Source of the DNA: a virus
DNA length: 64,000 nucleotides
Strand: one strand, 5' to 3'
Virus record (IMG/VR): IMGVR_UViG_3300020474_000005
Span: 1 to 64,000 of that record
The first letter of the stretch is position 1, and the number at the start of each line of letters is the position of its first letter. The notes below the pieces were generated by a model, which saw only the letters and a list, made by a program, of their open reading frames with translations, did not search any database and was not told the origin of the DNA. The position numbers and the translations under genes are program-made. This document shows positions 62,022 to 64,000 of the stretch, piece by piece.

Positions 62022-62644
62022 TAGTTGGAATTTGTGGATTAATAGGGTCTGGAAAAGACACAATAGCAGATCATTTAGTAAAAGATCATAATTTTGTAAA
62101 AATATCCTTTGCAGATAAACTTAAAGACACAGTGGCAACATTATTCGACTGGGATCGAACGTTGCTTGACGGCAAGACCGAACAAAGTAGACTATGGAGA
62201 GAACAAGAAGATCCTTATTGGAGCAAAGAATTAAAGAAAAAAGTTACTCCAAGATATGTACTTCAAGTATTTGGAACTGAATGTATGCGTGATGGATTTT
62301 ACGATGGTATTTGGGTCAGTATGTTAAAGAAGAAAGTGACTGAAAATCCAGACATAAATTGGGTTATACCCGATGTTAGATTTGAAAATGAAGTGAAAGT
62401 ACTCAATGACATAGGCGGTGAAGTATGGTGGGTAAAACGTGGTCAAATTCCTATGTGGTTTAGAATGTATCAAGACATAGGTCAAAAACCTAAGGACATA
62501 CATCCATCGGAATGGCAATGGGCAAGATCAAAATTTCATAAAGTTTTCGACAATGACAGCACTATAAATTCGCTTAAAAGTCAGGTACAAGATCACCTTG
62601 TTTCCAACGGATTCCTTCAAGGTGCAGTGTTGTTTGACAATTAG
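62018..62644 (+). CDS. 1: Deoxynucleoside monophosphate kinase (T4 gp1-like)
   Basis: This 208-residue kinase has the P-loop G-L-I-G-S-G-K-D-T (residues 7-15), then DHLVKDHNFVKISFADKLK, the 'YVLQVFGTECMRDGFYDGIW' segment and VIPDVRFENEV with a catalytic Asp/Arg pair, in the order of T4 dNMP kinase and related phage enzymes. It converts dNMPs to dNDPs for phage DNA synthesis in the cytoplasm. It is translated from the same transcript as the oxygenase (ATGA overlap). Its 3' end overlaps the convergent HNH-like gene by 71 nt. Confidence 0.88.
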   Translation: MIVGICGLIGSGKDTIADHLVKDHNFVKISFADKLKDTVATLFDWDRTLLDGKTEQSRLWREQEDPYWSKELKKKVTPRYVLQVFGTECMRDGFYDGIWVSMLKKKVTENPDINWVIPDVRFENEVKVLNDIGGEVWWVKRGQIPMWFRMYQDIGQKPKDIHPSEWQWARSKFHKVFDNDSTINSLKSQVQDHLVSNGFLQGAVLFDN

Positions 62645-62915
62645 CACACACAGTTTTTAAATTATCAAATTTACAGTTATTAAGATTAGTGTCTATATGA
62701 AACACTCTGAAATGCTCTTTGTATTCACTTTTATGACCACACTTATCACATTGTTGCTTAGGTCTATATCCTGCCACATACCATTTGGGCATATAACCAG
62801 AAGGTCCACCATAACGTAAACACATTTCACAAAGGCTTCTATAGTAAGTCTTGTTGCCCTTTTTATAGTTTACTGCCGAGGGTCTTTCGTTGCATTTATT
62901 ACATAAAGGTCTCAT
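62574..62915 (-). CDS. Zinc-finger HNH-like protein
   Basis: This protein (113 residues from the ATG at 62915; a GTG at 62921 would add two) has four cysteine pairs: CNKC, CEMC, CDKCG and CANCQ, plus 'FRVFHIDTNLNNCKFDNLKT', an HNH-type core (H-x-D...N...F/N-L). It ends EGIRWKQGDLVPDF. From memory, similar short proteins are common beside gp1/gp18 in T4-like marine phages and are called HNH endonucleases. No intron or split gene is seen nearby, so homing is not supported. A late promoter motif (GGTAAATA) ends 7 nt before the ATG. Confidence 0.75.
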   Translation of the reverse strand: MRPLCNKCNERPSAVNYKKGNKTYYRSLCEMCLRYGGPSGYMPKWYVAGYRPKQQCDKCGHKSEYKEHFRVFHIDTNLNNCKFDNLKTVCANCQTTLHLEGIRWKQGDLVPDF

Positions 62916-62922
62916 ATACACG

Positions 62923-62930
62923 TATTTACC
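62923..62930 (-). promoter_or_regulatory. T4-type late promoter (GGTAAATA) for the HNH-like gene
   Basis: GGTAAATA on the minus strand, then 7 nt and the ATG at 62915. No Shine-Dalgarno sequence lies between, so the transcript would be leaderless. Confidence 0.5.
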
Positions 62931-62986
62931 TGCCCTTTACCACCCCTTTTCGATGCCTTTTAATTTGGTGCATTTTACCTGTATTA

Positions 62987-62994
62987 CATAAATA
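62987..62994 (+). promoter_or_regulatory. T4-type late promoter (CATAAATA) for gp18
   Basis: CATAAATA followed by CAAACAA lies 44 nt before the gp18 ATG; the leader contains CTAGGAGATTT as ribosome binding site. Confidence 0.65.
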
Positions 62995-63038
62995 CAAACA
63001 ATACAAAAGTTTTATATTAAAACTAGGAGATTTAACAC

Positions 63039-64000
63039 ATGGCAATAGTTTCACCAGGAGTACAAGTCAGCGTAATTGACGAAAGTTTTTATACACCAGC
63101 CGAACCAGGCACGGTGCCAATGATCTTTGTTGCGACAGCACAAGATAAAACATCAAGCACAGGAACAGGAACAGCATCAGGAACAACAGCGGCTAACGCC
63201 GGCAAAGTTTTCTTAATGACTTCTCAAAGAGAGTTAGCAGAAACGTTTGGTGATCCAGTATTCAAAACAGATACAAGCAATAATCCAATCCATGGTGGTG
63301 AAACTAATGAGTTTGGATTACAAGCGGCTTATTCATACTTAGGTGTTGCCAACAGAGCATACGTTGTAAGAGCAGATGTTGACTTAGGTCAATTAGAAGC
63401 AAGTGCAAATGCACCAGCGGCAAATCCAGCATCAGGAACATATTGGTTTGACACAGCAAGTTCAAGATATGGTATATTTGAATGGAATGGTTCAGCGGCA
63501 ACTGTAACAGGTGGTCAATCATTCACAAACAAAATTCCAACAGTAATCACATCAACTACACAATTATCAGCAGGACTAGGAAGTGCACCAAAAACTTCAG
63601 TTGGTTCAATTGGTGATTATGCGATTACGGCTACAGACACAAACAACGATGTATACTACAAACAATACGACGGAAGTTGGGTTGCAGTAGGAACAGCGGC
63701 TTGGGTAGCATCAAGACCAACAATAGCAGGTGGTACTCCAGGTACTATCACAGGTGGTCAAAATTTCACAATCACTATTAACAGTGCGGCAACAACAATC
63801 ACAGCAAGTGGTACAACAGTTACAGATATAGCAAGTGATATCAGCGGTGCTGGTGTTTCAGGTTTATCTGCAAGAGTTAATGGTGGTAAATTAGATATTC
63901 ATTACAACGGTTCAAATGATAGTGCAGTAATAATAGCAGATGGTACAATGACGATCTCAACTGCTTTAGGTATTACAGCAGGAACTTATTATGTTCCAGC
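63039..64000 (+). CDS. 18: Tail sheath protein gp18, partial
   Basis: The ATG at 63039 follows CTAGGAGATTTAACAC and opens a frame that runs without stop to the end of the window (320 codons). The start M-A-I-V-S-P-G-V-Q-V-S-V-I-D-E-S is typical of T4-type sheath proteins, followed by 'TVPMIFVATAQDK', 'ELAETFGDPVF', 'NEFGLQAAYSYLGVANRAYV' and VRADVDLGQLE. The sheath contracts to drive the tail tube through the host envelope. The insertion with Thr/Ser-rich beta sequence after residue 130 is typical of the variable surface domain. Confidence 0.93.
   Translation, partial: MAIVSPGVQVSVIDESFYTPAEPGTVPMIFVATAQDKTSSTGTGTASGTTAANAGKVFLMTSQRELAETFGDPVFKTDTSNNPIHGGETNEFGLQAAYSYLGVANRAYVVRADVDLGQLEASANAPAANPASGTYWFDTASSRYGIFEWNGSAATVTGGQSFTNKIPTVITSTTQLSAGLGSAPKTSVGSIGDYAITATDTNNDVYYKQYDGSWVAVGTAAWVASRPTIAGGTPGTITGGQNFTITINSAATTITASGTTVTDIASDISGAGVSGLSARVNGGKLDIHYNGSNDSAVIIADGTMTISTALGITAGTYYVP

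Noticed and set aside
62574-62915. Homing endonuclease of a mobile intron
   Set aside because: No interrupted gene or intron ends are visible next to it, and the size and context fit a stable phage gene.
1-64000. CRISPR arrays, tRNA genes, insertion sequences, integrase or attachment sites
   Set aside because: None recognised on reading both strands. The repeats present are protein-coding fibre repeats.

Overview
This window looks like about 64 kb of a T4-like marine myophage genome (tailed phage with a contractile tail). The evidence is a recognisable T4 morphogenesis core: portal gp20, prohead protease gp21, scaffold gp22, major capsid protein gp23, neck proteins gp13 and gp14, tail completion protein gp15, the start of tail sheath gp18, and a gp26-type baseplate protein. 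Genes are tightly packed, often with ATGA or TAATG overlaps, and T4-type late promoter motifs (NTAAATA) recur upstream of gene groups. The DNA is AT-rich. No photosynthesis genes, integrase, tRNA or CRISPR array was seen. The host is not visible; a marine Gram-negative bacterium is an inference. All family names were assigned by eye from motifs, without a database search.

Layout. 1-1533 (- strand): the start of a HemD-like gene cut by the window edge, then a gp26-type protein whose 3' end carries a -1 frameshift signal leading into a short gp51-like frame. 1640-10460 (+): tape-measure-like protein, gp20, two small conserved genes, acidic prohead core protein, gp21, gp22, gp23 and a strong terminator. 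10542-12291 (+): small membrane and lipoprotein genes and an apparently active hemB (5-aminolevulinate dehydratase) behind a consensus sigma70-type promoter. 12390-54270 (+): a very large block of virion and fibre genes, including beta-helix-like fibres, two giant proteins with eight N-terminal carbohydrate-binding-like repeats each, three tandem cysteine-rich proteins, a 2336-residue repeat protein, and cupredoxin-, LamG- and alpha/beta-hydrolase-like insertions. Inside it (41135-44892) lies a GT9 glycosyltransferase - carbamoyltransferase - GT9 trio. 54271-60524 (-): one apparent late operon running gp14, a 50-residue protein, gp15, Nudix, HldE, 2OG-Fe(II) oxygenase, HldD and a cupin. 60575-64000 (+): gp13, a second 2OG-Fe(II) oxygenase, a dNMP kinase (T4 gp1 type), then gp18; a small zinc-finger/HNH-like gene lies convergent to the kinase.

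How it fits together. Most genes build the capsid, neck, tail and fibres. Two accessory themes stand out. The first is tetrapyrrole (heme) synthesis: hemB with an intact active site plus a HemD-like gene. The second is ADP-heptose sugar metabolism: HldE and HldD (with a cupin and a Nudix protein) could supply ADP-heptose to the two GT9-type transferases, with the carbamoyltransferase decorating the product. Sedoheptulose isomerase (GmhA) and the phosphatase (GmhB) are not in the window.

Regulation. Two motifs recur: NTAAATA late promoters, several only 6-7 nt from an ATG, and two TTGACA-N17-TATATT/TATTAT promoters, both exactly 8 nt from an ATG. Both arrangements predict leaderless mRNAs. The pentamer GCWGC appears to be avoided throughout.
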